A program made the translations under genes and the position numbers. From Deinococcus sonorensis KR-87 (GTDB lineage: Bacteria > Deinococcota > Deinococci > Deinococcales > Deinococcaceae), in contig NZ_CP158299.1 in NCBI RefSeq assembly GCF_040256395.1, forward strand, positions 783,501 to 847,500: a stretch of 64,000 nt of DNA. Direction: 5' to 3'. Under the pieces are notes generated by a model. The model was not told where the DNA came from. It saw only the letters and a program-made list of their open reading frames with translations, and did no database searches. Numbering within the stretch: position 1 is the first letter of the stretch; each line of letters begins with the position of its first letter. Positions 11,600 to 25,479 of this stretch are shown piece after piece.

Positions 11600-11605
11600 A
11601 GAATG
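11578..11605. promoter_or_regulatory. Near-perfect 28-bp palindrome, candidate operator of the fab operon
   Basis: CATTCTCTGACC (11578-11589), a 4-nt spacer, and GGTCAAAGAATG (11594-11605) form 12-bp arms with one mismatch. The palindrome covers the -35 and spacer of the fab promoter and could also reach the divergent ThiF-like gene promoter ~40 bp away. The geometry fits a dimeric repressor such as a TetR-type lipid regulator; no regulator gene is adjacent. Confidence 0.6.
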
Positions 11606-11642
11606 AAGCAGAGCCCCTTCATGTGGCAGCTCTTCCCTTCGC

Positions 11643-11648
11643 TATGCT
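11643..11648 (+). promoter_or_regulatory. Leaderless -10 box for the ThiF/MoeB-like gene
   Basis: TATGCT followed by 7 nt and ATG at 11656, the same spacing as at 986 and 43066. It fixes the start 11 codons inside the longest open frame. Confidence 0.6.
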
Positions 11649-11655
11649 GCCGGGC

Positions 11656-12375
11656 ATGACCCAAGAGCCCCTCAGTCGCGACGAGCTGCGGCGCTATGGC
11701 CGCGCACTGCTGGTCCCGGAATGGGCCGAAGGCGCGGCCCAGGAGCGGCTGCGGGCCGCCTCGGTGCTGGTGGTGGGCGCCGGCGGGCTTGGCAGTCCGG
11801 TGGTGCAGTACCTCAGCGGAGCGGGCGTCGGGCGGCTGGGGATTGCCGACAGCGACACGGTGAGCGTGTCGAACCTGCACCGCCAGACGCTCTACACCAC
11901 CGCCGACGTGGGCCACCCCAAGGCGCAGGTGGCGGCAGCCCGCGCCCAGCAGGTCAACCCGCACGTGCAGGTGGAGCCGCTGCCGGCCCTGGACCCGACC
12001 AACGCCGCCACGCTGGGCCGCTTTGACCTGACGCTCGACTGCACCGACAATTTCGAGGCCCGCTACCTGATCAACGACACCTGCGTCCAGCTGGGCCGGC
12101 GCTGGGTGTGGGGTGCCGCCGGCGGCAGCGAGGGCATGGTCAGCGTGTTCGGCCCCGACTGCACGCTGCGTAGCGTGTTCCCCACCCCGGACGGGGCCGA
12201 GTCGTGCGAGACCATTGGGGTGCTGGGGCCGCTGCTGGGGGTGATCGCTTCGCTAATGAGCGCCGAGGCCCTGAAGCTGCTGGGCGGGGTGGGCCAGCCG
12301 CTGGAAGGTCAGCTGCTCACCTATGACCTGATGAGCGGGCGGTTCAGGCGAATTGGACTGCGTACTGAACGGTAA
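11656..12375 (+). CDS. ThiF/MoeB/HesA-family adenylyltransferase, short form lacking the zinc site
   Basis: 239 residues. The E1-like Rossmann core has VLVVGAGGLGSPVVQYLSGAGVGRLGIADSDTVSVSNLHRQ (residues ~35-75) and DLTLDCTDNFEARYLIND. Such enzymes adenylate the C-terminal Gly of ThiS or MoaD for sulfur transfer to thiamine or molybdopterin. The catalytic-loop Cys is kept in ESCETIGVLGPL. The zinc knuckle is broken: GPDCTLRSVFP has only the first Cys of the first CxxC, and the protein ends (RIGLRTER) before the second pair. Neighbours do not reveal whether it serves ThiS, MoaD or another ubiquitin-like carrier. Confidence 0.85.
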   Translation: MTQEPLSRDELRRYGRALLVPEWAEGAAQERLRAASVLVVGAGGLGSPVVQYLSGAGVGRLGIADSDTVSVSNLHRQTLYTTADVGHPKAQVAAARAQQVNPHVQVEPLPALDPTNAATLGRFDLTLDCTDNFEARYLINDTCVQLGRRWVWGAAGGSEGMVSVFGPDCTLRSVFPTPDGAESCETIGVLGPLLGVIASLMSAEALKLLGGVGQPLEGQLLTYDLMSGRFRRIGLRTER

Positions 12376-12611
12376 AAAGTTGCTGAAGCTTGAGAACCTG
12401 TTTAGGCTGCTCACATATTTCTCAACCATAACAACGCCCTCCAGCACGCATTTTTTCCGATTTTAGCGGTCTTTTCCGGCTCATCTATGGAGCTTGAAAG
12501 GCGGCTGAATGCCCCCCTGGAGGGTGTTTTCATGGACACATCTTTCCGAATGTGTGTTACTATCCGTTCGAGCCAAAAAACTGCTCAAATTCATCTCCTG
12601 GAGGAACTTAC
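12376..12611 (+). promoter_or_regulatory. HU promoter region
   Basis: A 236-nt AT-richer spacer. A TACTAT -10 lies at 12558-12563. An inverted repeat ACACAT (12536-12541) / ATGTGT (12550-12555) sits directly upstream of it and overlaps the expected -35. GGAGG precedes the HU ATG. CCCTCCAG near 12435 can pair with CTGGAGGG near 12517. No small ORF with good features was found. Confidence 0.45.
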
Positions 12612-12983
12612 ATGGCCAAGAGCACCAAACCCGCCGCCGCCAAGCCCGCCGCCAAGGCTGCCAAGCCGGCCGCCAAGGCTGCCCGCCCCGCCGCCGCTGA
12701 CAAGGGCGAGAAGATCGCCAAGACCCAGATCATCGATCTGGTGGCGGACAAGACCAGCCTGAACAAGAAGCAGGCCGGTGAGGCCGTGGCCTCGATGCTG
12801 GACGTCGTGGTGGAAGCGCTGCGCGGCGGCAAAAGCGTGGGCCTTCCGGGCCTCGGCACCTTCAGCGTCGCCAAGACCGCAGCCCGTCAGGGCGTGCGTC
12901 CCGGCACCAGCGAGAAGATCACCATTCCCGCTGGCAAGAAGGTGCGCTTTAAGGTCGCCAGCACCCTCAAGTCCGGCCTCTAA
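12612..12983 (+). CDS. hup: HU family nucleoid protein with basic N-terminal extension
   Basis: 123 residues. Residues ~1-35 are a low-complexity tail of repeated Ala/Lys/Pro units (AAKPAAKA type) resembling histone H1 tails. The rest is a normal HU/IHF fold: [29 protein letters not shown], then [31 protein letters not shown] and a final basic strand. Deinococcal HU is known to have such an extension and to be the main nucleoid protein. The ATG follows GGAGGAACTTAC and an AT-rich promoter region. A strong hairpin follows the stop. Confidence 0.95.
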   Translation: MAKSTKPAAAKPAAKAAKPAAKAARPAAADKGEKIAKTQIIDLVADKTSLNKKQAGEAVASMLDVVVEALRGGKSVGLPGLGTFSVAKTAARQGVRPGTSEKITIPAGKKVRFKVASTLKSGL

Positions 12984-13000
12984 GCCAGCCGTACTCCAGG

Positions 13001-13032
13001 ATGGGCCGCCTCCTTCACCGGGGGCGGCCCAT
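13001..13032 (+). terminator. Hairpin after HU gene
   Basis: ATGGGCCGCC (13001-13010) pairs with GGCGGCCCAT (13023-13032), a perfect 10-bp stem with a 12-nt loop 18 nt after the HU stop. The T tract is poor (TTCG), so termination may be partial. Confidence 0.55.
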
Positions 13033-13150
13033 TCGCTGCACCGGGGCATTTGCCAAACGTTTATCTTCAGCTGGAAAAGCCGCGCTTTGTTGCCGCACCC
13101 ACAAGTTCATGATGGCCCGCTCAGTACGTTAGGCACAACGGAGGAGATTC

Positions 13151-14059
13151 ATGAACCGGACCTTTGTGCTTCTGCTGGCCGCCCTGGTCAGTGCCAGTTC
13201 CGCGAGTGCGAAACCGATTGTGGTGGGCGGGAAACTGGACCCTGAGGCGCAGCTGCTCAGTCAGCTGATCATCCTCTCCCTGAAAAACGCCGGCCTGGAC
13301 GTCACCGACAAGGCCAGCCTCGGCGACACCGGCGTGAACCGCAAGGCCATCCTGGCCGGTGAAATCGACACCTACGCCGAGTACACCGGCAACGCCGTCT
13401 ACCTCTTCCCCACCGCCAAGATTCCCGCCACCGACGCCGGCAACCCCACGCGCATCTACGCGCTCGCCCGGCAGCTGGACAGCAAGCAGGGCATCACCTG
13501 GCTGAAGCCCGCCAACGCCAACAACACCTGGGTGGTGGCGCTGCCGGAAGCGTTTGCCAGCAAGAACAAGCTCAAGAGCCTGGCGGACCTGGCCTCCTAC
13601 CTGAAGGGCGGCGGCACCTTCAAGATCGCCGGCAGCCCGGAGTTCTTCAACCGCCCCGACACCATGCCCGCCTTCGAGAAGGCCTACGGCTTCTCGCTGA
13701 AGGCCGATCAGAAGCTGGTGCTGGCCGGCGCCACCCCCCCGCAGACGCAGCAGGCCGCCGCCGCCGGCACCAACGGCGTGAACGCGGCCATGGCCTACGG
13801 CACCGATGGCACCCTGGCGGCGCTGAAGCTGGTGGCCCTGACCGATCCCAAGGGCGCGCAGCCGGTCTACCAGCCGGCCCCGATCATCCGGACCGAGACG
13901 CTGAAGGCCAACCCGCAGATTGAGGGCATCCTGAACAAAGTGTTTGCCACCCTCAACCAGCAGACGCTGCAGACGCTCAACGGCCAGATCGCCGTGGAGG
14001 GCCGCAGCGCCGCCGATGTCGCCCAGGCCTACCTCAAAAGCAAGAACCTGATCAAGTAA
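13151..14059 (+). CDS. osmF: Osmoprotectant ABC transporter, substrate-binding protein (OsmF/YehZ type)
   Basis: 302 residues. An N-terminal signal peptide (RTFVLLLAALVSASSASA, cleavage near SASA/KP) without lipobox Cys makes it a secreted or cell-surface binding protein. The OpuAC-like fold begins PIVVGGKLDPEAQLLSQLIILSLK and has GEIDTYAEYTGNA, the segment binding quaternary amines in relatives. GGAGGAG precedes the ATG. The order SBP-permease-ATPase-permease with sizes 302/383/313/252 matches E. coli yehZ-yehY-yehX-yehW. Likely cargo is glycine betaine or a similar solute; the ligand is inferred from family. Confidence 0.9.
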   Translation: MNRTFVLLLAALVSASSASAKPIVVGGKLDPEAQLLSQLIILSLKNAGLDVTDKASLGDTGVNRKAILAGEIDTYAEYTGNAVYLFPTAKIPATDAGNPTRIYALARQLDSKQGITWLKPANANNTWVVALPEAFASKNKLKSLADLASYLKGGGTFKIAGSPEFFNRPDTMPAFEKAYGFSLKADQKLVLAGATPPQTQQAAAAGTNGVNAAMAYGTDGTLAALKLVALTDPKGAQPVYQPAPIIRTETLKANPQIEGILNKVFATLNQQTLQTLNGQIAVEGRSAADVAQAYLKSKNLIK

Positions 14060-14067
14060 GAGCGTGA

Positions 14068-14116
14068 CGGCGCAGGCCGCTTCCGGTCGGTCCAGACCCG
14101 GAAGCGGCCTGCGCCG
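14068..14116 (+). promoter_or_regulatory. Perfect 19-bp intercistronic stem-loop
   Basis: Positions 14068-14086 are exactly complementary to 14098-14116, with an 11-nt loop. The stem starts 9 nt after the osmF stop and ends just before the permease ribosome site. There is no T run, so it more likely protects the binding-protein mRNA or limits permease expression than terminates fully. Confidence 0.7.
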
Positions 14117-14132
14117 CGTTCAGGAGGTGGTG

Positions 14133-15284
14133 GTGAACGGTCCTGTCTCTGCTCCGGCCCGGCTGTCCGGCGACCTGCTGACCCTCTTCGGGCTGGCGGC
14201 GGCGCCGATGCTGGCCGCCCTGCTGCTGCCGTGGGTGCTGCTGCGGCCCAACCGCATCGCGCCGGGCGTGCCGCAGGGGCTCCCGCCGGCCCTGCTCGCT
14301 GCGGCGCTGCTGCTGGTGCTGCTGCTGGTGGTCAGCGCTCGCCTGATGCCCCGGCTGCTGTGGCTGGCCTCGGCCCTGACGCTGGGCTTCGGCTTCTGGG
14401 CGCTGGGGGCCAGGACGGCCGCGGCGCTGAGTGGGCAGGCGACCTTTGCGCGCGCCAGCGCCAGCAGTGGCCTGTGGCTGTGGCTGCTGGGGGCAGGCAT
14501 CGGCGCGTACGGCGTCTGGCAGGCGGCCCGCACCCCCGCCGAGCGCCTGCTGAGTCAGCTGTGGCTGCTGCCGCTGCTGTATTGGATCTTCAGCGGCCAT
14601 TTCAGCAGCTGGTCGGTGGTGGCTGAGGGGCGGGTGGAGCAGAGCCGCTTCATCCAGGAGCTGATTCAGCACGTCCGGCTGGTCGGGGTGGCGCTGCTGC
14701 TGGCGCTGGTGATCGGCGGCCCGCTGGCGGTGTGGGCCAGCGCCCGGCCGCGGGTGGCCGGCACAGTGCTGGGGCTGGCCAACGCGGTGCAGACCATCCC
14801 CAGTCTGGCGCTGCTGGGCCTGCTGATCGCGCCGCTCTCCGCCCTGTCCACCGCCGTGCCGACCCTGCGTGAGCTGGGGGTGCGCGGCATCGGGGTGGCG
14901 CCGGCCCTGACCGCCATGACGCTGTACGCCCTGCTGCCGGTGCTGCGCAACGGGGTGGTGGGCCTGACCGGCGTCTCGACCGGGGCCATCGACGCGGCGC
15001 GCGGCATGGGCATGACCGGCAGCCAGCGCTTCTGGCGGGTGCAGTTTCCGCTGAGCCTGCCGGTGTGGCTGAGCGGCGTGCGGCAGGCGGCGGTGCTGCT
15101 GGTGGGGGTGGCCAGCATCGCCGCGCTGATCGGGGCGGGCGGCCTGGGCGTGTACATCTTCCGGGGCCTGCAGGCGGGCGCCGCCGACCTGATCCTGCTG
15201 GGCGCGCTGCCGGCCTGCCTGCTGGCCATCGTGCTGAGCGCCCTGCTGCGCGGCGCCGAGGTGCTGCTGGGGGGCCGCCACTGA
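14133..15284 (+). CDS. yehY: Osmoprotectant ABC transporter permease (YehY type)
   Basis: About 383 residues. The N-terminal half has extra membrane helices (LFGLAAAPMLAALLLPWVLL, ALLLVLLLVVSA, LASALTLGFGFWALG), as in YehY. The C-terminal half has the BPD_transp_1 permease core with the EAA-like loop GAIDAARGMGMTGSQRFWRVQFPLSLPVWLSGVRQAA, which docks the ATPase. Three GTG codons in a row follow an AGGAGG; I take the third (5-nt spacing), but the earlier ones are possible. The upstream perfect hairpin separates it from osmF. Confidence 0.88.
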   Translation: MNGPVSAPARLSGDLLTLFGLAAAPMLAALLLPWVLLRPNRIAPGVPQGLPPALLAAALLLVLLLVVSARLMPRLLWLASALTLGFGFWALGARTAAALSGQATFARASASSGLWLWLLGAGIGAYGVWQAARTPAERLLSQLWLLPLLYWIFSGHFSSWSVVAEGRVEQSRFIQELIQHVRLVGVALLLALVIGGPLAVWASARPRVAGTVLGLANAVQTIPSLALLGLLIAPLSALSTAVPTLRELGVRGIGVAPALTAMTLYALLPVLRNGVVGLTGVSTGAIDAARGMGMTGSQRFWRVQFPLSLPVWLSGVRQAAVLLVGVASIAALIGAGGLGVYIFRGLQAGAADLILLGALPACLLAIVLSALLRGAEVLLGGRH

Positions 15285-15324
15285 TGCTTTCCGTCCGCCG
15301 TCTCCCCCTTTCCCGGAGCTGCCC

Positions 15325-16262
<938 letters not shown>

Positions 16263-16266
<4 letters not shown>

Positions 16267-17021
16267 GCCTGACGGCCGCACCGGCGCGGCCAGTCCGGCG
16301 GCCCGGGCGCTTCCTGACGGCGGTGCTGTGGCCGCTGCTGCTGCTGCTGTGCCTGTTCACCCCGCTGCTCACCACCGTGCTGCGGCCGCTGGCGGCGGGC
16401 GGCGACCTCAGCACCTCCCGGCCGCTGTGGCAGCTGACCGCCACGCACCTGGGCCTGGTGCTGGTGGCCGAGGCCGCCGTACTGCTGATCGGCGTGCCGC
16501 TGAGCGTGTACGTCACCCGGCCCGGCCGCCGAGCCCAGATGGGGCTGGCCGAGGCCATCACCGGACTGGGCCAGACGGTGCCCACCATCGCCATCCTGGC
16601 GCTGGCGGTGCCGGTGCTGGGCTTCGGGGCGGCCCCCACCCTGGTGGGCCTGATCCTCTACGGCCTGGTGCCGGTGGTGAGCAACGCCGTGGCGGGCCTG
16701 CTGGGCGTGGACGCCGCAGCGCTGGACGCGGCGCGCGGCATGGGCATGAGCGCCGGCCAGCGGCTGCGCCGGGTGGAGCTGCCGCTCAGTCTGCCGGTGC
16801 TGCTGGCCGGGGTTCGCACCAGCACCGTCTACAACGTCGGCACCGCCACCATCGGCGCGGCGCTGGGCGCGGGCGGGCTGGGCGACCCGATCATCAACGG
16901 TCTGTCGCAGCAGAACACCGGGCTGGTGCTGCTGGGCGCGGCGCTGGCTGGTCTGCTGGCGCTGAGTCTGGACGCTCTGCTGGGGCTGATCGTGTCGGCT
17001 GCACCGCGCCCCCGCGCTTGA
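16263..17021 (+). CDS. yehW: Osmoprotectant ABC transporter permease (YehW type)
   Basis: 252 residues from a TTG that overlaps the ATPase stop (TTGA) with a GGGAG site upstream; longer GTG starts inside yehX exist but are less likely. An N-terminal helix (FLTAVLWPLLLLLCLFTPLL) precedes the permease core with the EAA-type loop LDAARGMGMSAGQRLRRVELPLSLPVLLAGVRTSTVYNVGTATIGAALGAGGLG (residues ~150-205). That loop is nearly identical in pattern to the one in YehY, as expected for a heterodimeric channel. Confidence 0.86.
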
Positions 17022-17072
17022 CCCTGACAACTGCCTCCAGTTCTTCTAACGTAACCTATACACATGTGATAT

Positions 17073-17090
17073 CATCCTGATAGGAGGATG
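17073..17090 (+). promoter_or_regulatory. Small stem that can mask the SPFH ribosome site
   Basis: CATCCT (17073-17078) can pair with AGGATG (17085-17090), which overlaps the AGGAGG ribosome site before the ATG at 17093. An AT-rich TATCAT box lies at 17070-17075. The stem is only 6 bp, so the effect is uncertain. Confidence 0.3.
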
Positions 17091-17092
17091 TC

Positions 17093-17998
<906 letters not shown>

Positions 17999-17999
17999 G

Positions 18000-18200
18000 G
18001 TGGCCGAGAAACGCAAAAACTTCGCGCTGCGCGTGACTCCCGAACTGTACGAGGCGCTAGAGCGCTGGGCGGCCGACGAACTACGCAGCGTGAACGCCCA
18101 GATCGAGTACCTGTTGACTGAGGCAGCACGACGGAACGGGCGGCTGAAAAGTCGGGGGGTGGACCCGCCTGCGCCCCCATCAAGCGCTGAAGATACGTAA
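18000..18200 (+). CDS. Small Arc-like (ribbon-helix-helix) protein
   Basis: 66 residues, GTG start 1 nt after the SPFH stop. [41 protein letters not shown] (residues 4-44) matches the Arc/MetJ pattern: a short beta strand FALRV for DNA-groove contact, then two helices. The tail is Pro/Ser-rich. Such proteins can be DNA-binding dimers; coupling to a membrane SPFH gene could also mean a different role. No toxin partner is adjacent. Confidence 0.8.
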   Translation: MAEKRKNFALRVTPELYEALERWAADELRSVNAQIEYLLTEAARRNGRLKSRGVDPPAPPSSAEDT

Positions 18201-18502
18201 ATGAAGCCTTAAGTCCAGCTGCATCGTTTCAGCTGTGCAAGCGCTTACACTCACTTCATGTCACGTCGGCGGACGTCGTACCCGTTCCAGCCCCAGCGGG
18301 CCAGAACCGCCCTCCTGTTGCGCCGCTCCAGTGTCTGCACCGATTCACATATCTTGAGCAGTCTCCCGGCAACGCGCCGCCCCGCTCCGCAGTAATTCCA
18401 GCCCAGCCTCCAGGCTGGGCTGTCGCCTTGTGGAGTCAGGCTGCGCCTCTCCTGCTGCTGTGGCCTGTCTGGCCCAGCACCGTCATCAGCGAGGTGGAAT
18501 CC
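18201..18502 (+). promoter_or_regulatory. Promoter and leader region of the CarD-like gene
   Basis: This 302-nt gap has an AT-richer start with the palindrome AAGCGCTT and a TACACT box (near 18246). It is followed by ~230 nt with a perfect hairpin CAGCCCAGCCT/AGGCTGGGCTG (18399-18422) and then GAGGTGG before the GTG start. A short T stretch does not follow the hairpin. No ORF in it looks coding. Confidence 0.4.
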
Positions 18503-19003
18503 GTGAAGAACAGTGCGTTCAATATTGGTGACCGGGTGGTGGTGCCTCCTTACGGCATCGGCGTGATCGGAGAGACGTGTGTGCGGCCGGTGGGCGGCGA
18601 GCAGCTGCAGTACTACAGCATCGAGTTCCCCCATACCTCCTCGCGGGCCTTCGTGCCGGTGGACGCCCCCGCCAGCAGCGGCATGCGCGCCGCCCTGACC
18701 GAGGACGAGATGCCCACCCTGCTGCACCACCTGCAGGAGGGTGAAGTGGTGCTGCCGCGCCAATGGGCGGCCCGGCACCGCCGCGTCACCGAGATCCTGG
18801 TGTCGGGCGACCCCTACGAGCTGGCCACCCTGACCTGTGAGCTGCGGCGCTGGAACATCCGCCGCGGGCTGCCGGACCTGGACCGTCAGGCGTTCCGCCG
18901 CGCCATCAAGCTGCTGGAGCAGGAGGTGCGTGGCCTGGACGACGTGAGCGCCGTTCACGTCCGTGACCTGCTGGACCACGCCTGGAACGAAACCCCCCAG
19001 TAA
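18503..19003 (+). CDS. carD: CarD/CdnL-family transcription regulator
   Basis: 166 residues from GTG (GAGGTGG ribosome site 5-6 nt upstream; a longer frame upstream is non-conserved). The N-terminal RNAP-interaction domain is recognisable: FNIGDRVVVPPYGIGVIGE, YYSIEFPHTSSRAFVPVDAP. A helical C-terminal domain follows (MPTLLHHLQEGEVVLPRQWAARHRR...). CarD binds the RNA polymerase beta subunit and stabilises open complexes, especially at rRNA promoters. A strong terminator follows. Confidence 0.9.
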   Translation: MKNSAFNIGDRVVVPPYGIGVIGETCVRPVGGEQLQYYSIEFPHTSSRAFVPVDAPASSGMRAALTEDEMPTLLHHLQEGEVVLPRQWAARHRRVTEILVSGDPYELATLTCELRRWNIRRGLPDLDRQAFRRAIKLLEQEVRGLDDVSAVHVRDLLDHAWNETPQ

Positions 19004-19014
19004 CCGGACGTGCG

Positions 19015-19053
19015 CGGCGGCAGCTTCCCGAGAAAGGAAGCTGCCGCCGTTTT
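19015..19053 (+). terminator. Intrinsic terminator after carD
   Basis: CGGCGGCAGCTTCC (19015-19028) pairs perfectly with GGAAGCTGCCGCCG (19036-19049), 14 bp with a 7-nt loop, followed by TTTT. Confidence 0.9.
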
Positions 19054-19076
19054 CCGCCAGGGCGGCCCGCCTCCGG

Positions 19077-19478
19077 TCAGCCCTCGCCGCGCAGCAGGGC
19101 CAGCACGTCGTCCGGCATCCGGGCGGGGCGGTACTGCCGGTCGGTGGCGATGTGATGCGTCTCGCCGGTGGCCAGCAGTTCCTCGCCGCGCCGCAGCTCA
19201 TAGCTGAAGTTCACGGTGCGGGACCGGACCTCGGCGGTGCGGGTGTGCAGCGTGACCTCCTCGTCGTAGCGCACCGCCCGGTGGTAGCGCACGTTCAGCC
19301 CGGAGAGCATCAGGTAGTAGCCGCGCCGTTCCACCTCGCTGTACGGCAGCCCCAGCGCGCGCATCAGGTCGCTGCGGCCCAGCTCGAACCAGATCGGGTA
19401 GGTGGCGTGATGCACCACGCCCATCGCGTCGGTTTCGGCGTAGCGCGCCCGGATCACGGTCTGGGTTTCTGCGTTCAC
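19077..19478 (-). CDS. Acyl-CoA thioesterase, 4HBT/YbgC family
   Basis: 133 residues, hotdog fold. The N-terminal [25 protein letters not shown] holds the Asp of the YbgC/4-hydroxybenzoyl-CoA thioesterase family. Such enzymes hydrolyse short acyl-CoA thioesters in the cytosol. The GTG start overlaps the rbfA stop (GTGA), so it is translated with rbfA. Confidence 0.9.
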   Translation of the reverse strand: MNAETQTVIRARYAETDAMGVVHHATYPIWFELGRSDLMRALGLPYSEVERRGYYLMLSGLNVRYHRAVRYDEEVTLHTRTAEVRSRTVNFSYELRRGEELLATGETHHIATDRQYRPARMPDDVLALLRGEG

Positions 19479-19780
19479 GCGTCCGACTCCGGGGCCAGAA
19501 ACGGCATCGCCTGGGTCCCGAAGAACTCCAGCTGCGGCGTGCGACGCAGCTTCAGCTGGCTGGCGGCCTCGCGCTGCAGCCGGCCACGGGCATGGTTGAG
19601 CGCCTCGACCAGCGCGTCCACGTCCCCAATGCTCGAGACATACACCCGCGCCAGCCCATAGTCCGACGTGACGGTCACCCGCTCGATGGTCACGATCAGC
19701 GGCACGCGCGGGTCGCGCAGGTCGTGGATGGCCCCGGACAGCAGCCGGGACAGGGCGGCCTCCACCTGACGGGGTTTCAT
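19475..19780 (-). CDS. rbfA: Ribosome-binding factor A
   Basis: 101 residues, KH-like fold: [51 protein letters not shown] spans residues 2-52 and matches RbfA, including the D(P)R and AxVYVS segments. RbfA helps mature the 30S subunit and 16S rRNA 5' end. The start at MKPRQ is chosen by homology; the frame extends 20 codons further with no similarity. It sits between glmM and a thioesterase rather than in the usual nusA-infB-rbfA operon. Confidence 0.85.
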   Translation of the reverse strand: MKPRQVEAALSRLLSGAIHDLRDPRVPLIVTIERVTVTSDYGLARVYVSSIGDVDALVEALNHARGRLQREAASQLKLRRTPQLEFFGTQAMPFLAPESDA

Positions 19781-19871
19781 GGCGCCACCGGACAGCGGCG
19801 GCCAGCGGCACAGAGGACAGTCATCTGGCCATGTTCGCACATGTGGCCCCGCTGCGGCGCGGGCAGGCCGT

Positions 19872-21209
<1,338 letters not shown>

Positions 21210-21215
21210 GTCCGT

Positions 21216-21221
21216 ATGGTA
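21216..21221 (-). promoter_or_regulatory. Leaderless -10 box for glmM
   Basis: Minus-strand TACCAT ends 6 nt before the glmM ATG, the distance expected if transcription starts at the A of the start codon. Confidence 0.5.
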
Positions 21222-21249
21222 TCAGGCAAGCCGGGCCGTGCCGGAGCAC

Positions 21250-21277
21250 AAAAAAGCGCCCCCGACCGGGGGCGCTT
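21250..21277 (-). terminator. Intrinsic terminator after rplT
   Basis: Minus-strand AAGCGCCCCC and GGGGGCGCTT (21268-21277 and 21254-21263) pair over 10 bp with a 4-nt loop, and the 3' side continues as an uninterrupted T run. It lies 14 nt after the rplT stop. Confidence 0.93.
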
Positions 21278-21291
21278 CGGGGCAGCCGGAT

Positions 21292-21651
<360 letters not shown>

Positions 21652-21654
21652 AGA

Positions 21655-21855
<201 letters not shown>

Positions 21856-21966
21856 GTCTCTCCTGAGCCCGGAAGCGCCCGCACGCTGGCGGGGCCGCCG
21901 TCTGGGAAGCGGGCCGTCTCTCGCTGGAGACCGTTGGCCGCCCGGCTTCCGCTTGGCCAAGAAAGT

Positions 21967-21995
21967 ACTATACAGGCCCGGCGGGGCCGCTTCAA
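21967..21995 (-). promoter_or_regulatory. rpmI-rplT promoter
   Basis: Minus-strand TTGAAG (21990-21995) and TATAGT (21967-21972) are separated by 17 bp, close to sigma-70 consensus. It lies just inside the gap after adk and gives a leader of ~105 nt, rich in short stems, before rpmI. The leader could be the L20 autoregulation site. Confidence 0.8.
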
Positions 21996-22004
21996 GTCGC
22001 GGCT

Positions 22005-22580
22005 TCAGTTCACCGCGTCACGGATGCGGCCGTACACCTCGTCCATGCTGCCCACCCCGTTGATGGTATGCACCTGCCCGCGCGCGGCGTAGTAATCAAT
22101 CAGCGGCTGGGTCTGGTCCCGGTACACCGTCTGCCGGTTGCGGGCCACCTCCTCGGTGTCGTCGCTGCGCCCGCTGGTCTTGCCGCGCTCCACGATCCGG
22201 GCGATCAGCACGTCGTCCGGCACCTCCAGCAGCGGCACGGCACTCACCGGCGCGCCGAGTTCCTCCAGCAGCACGTCCAGCTCCTGCGCCTGGGCGGTGG
22301 TGCGGGGGAAACCGTCGAAGATCACCCGGACCGGGTCCAGGCTGGCCAGCCGGTCGCGGATCAGCGCGATCAGGATGTCATCCGGCACCAGGTGGCCGGC
22401 GTCCAGCAGCGGCTTGACCTGCTGCCCCAGCTCGGTGTTGCGGGTCACATGGTCTCGCAAAATGTCTCCGGTGCTGATCTTGAGCAGCTGCTGCTCAGCC
22501 GCCAGACGTTCGGCCTGCGTTCCCTTGCCGGCGCCGGGGGGCCCCAGAAAGATCACCACTTTGTTGGACTGGTTGGGCAT
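22005..22580 (-). CDS. adk: Adenylate kinase
   Basis: 191 residues. Interconverts ATP + AMP with 2 ADP. P-loop [18 protein letters not shown]-binding [14 protein letters not shown], and a short LID ([21 protein letters not shown]) without zinc Cys residues, i.e. the short-lid type. The start MPNQSNK has AAGGAAC ~8 nt upstream. It follows secY, as in the canonical spc operon, but infA/rpmJ do not follow it. Confidence 0.96.
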   Translation of the reverse strand: MPNQSNKVVIFLGPPGAGKGTQAERLAAEQQLLKISTGDILRDHVTRNTELGQQVKPLLDAGHLVPDDILIALIRDRLASLDPVRVIFDGFPRTTAQAQELDVLLEELGAPVSAVPLLEVPDDVLIARIVERGKTSGRSDDTEEVARNRQTVYRDQTQPLIDYYAARGQVHTINGVGSMDEVYGRIRDAVN

Positions 22581-22657
22581 CAGGTGTTCCTTTCCGTACA
22601 GCCGGACGCAGGGCGAACTGGTCCTGAGACTGCGATGAACCCAAAGTAGCAGAAAGC

Positions 22658-22680
22658 GGGCCGGGGGATGCCCCCGGCCC
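22658..22680 (-). terminator. Hairpin between secY and adk
   Basis: GGGCCGGGGG (22658-22667) and CCCCCGGCCC (22671-22680) form a 10-bp stem with a very short loop in the ~120-nt gap. On the minus strand it is followed only by GCTTTCT, so it may attenuate rather than end transcription. Confidence 0.5.
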
Positions 22681-22700
22681 ACTCCTGCACGTCGCTGAGC

Positions 22701-24462
<1,762 letters not shown>

Positions 24463-24466
<4 letters not shown>

Positions 24467-24626
24467 TTGCTCACCTCCAGCAGGTGGATGACCTTGCGGA
24501 TCATGCCCTGGATGGCGGGGGTCTCCGGCAGCTCACGGCTTTGGCCGATTCTGCTGAGTCCCAGCGCCTTGACGGTCTCGACCTGGTCCTGCGGACGGCC
24601 GATGGTGCTGCGCTTCAGCGTGACCT

Positions 24627-24630
<4 letters not shown>
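24463..24630 (-). CDS. rpmD: 50S ribosomal protein L30
   Basis: 55 residues, found by translating the gap: [20 protein letters not shown]..., then [20 protein letters not shown] and a closing [13 protein letters not shown]. This is the compact bacterial L30. It overlaps rpsE (ATGA) and rplO (GTGA), keeping the canonical spc order. Confidence 0.96.

Positions 24631-25475
<845 letters not shown>

Positions 25476-25479
<4 letters not shown>

Noticed and set aside
18000..18200. Antitoxin of a type II module
   Set aside because: No small toxin gene follows; the partner is an SPFH protein.
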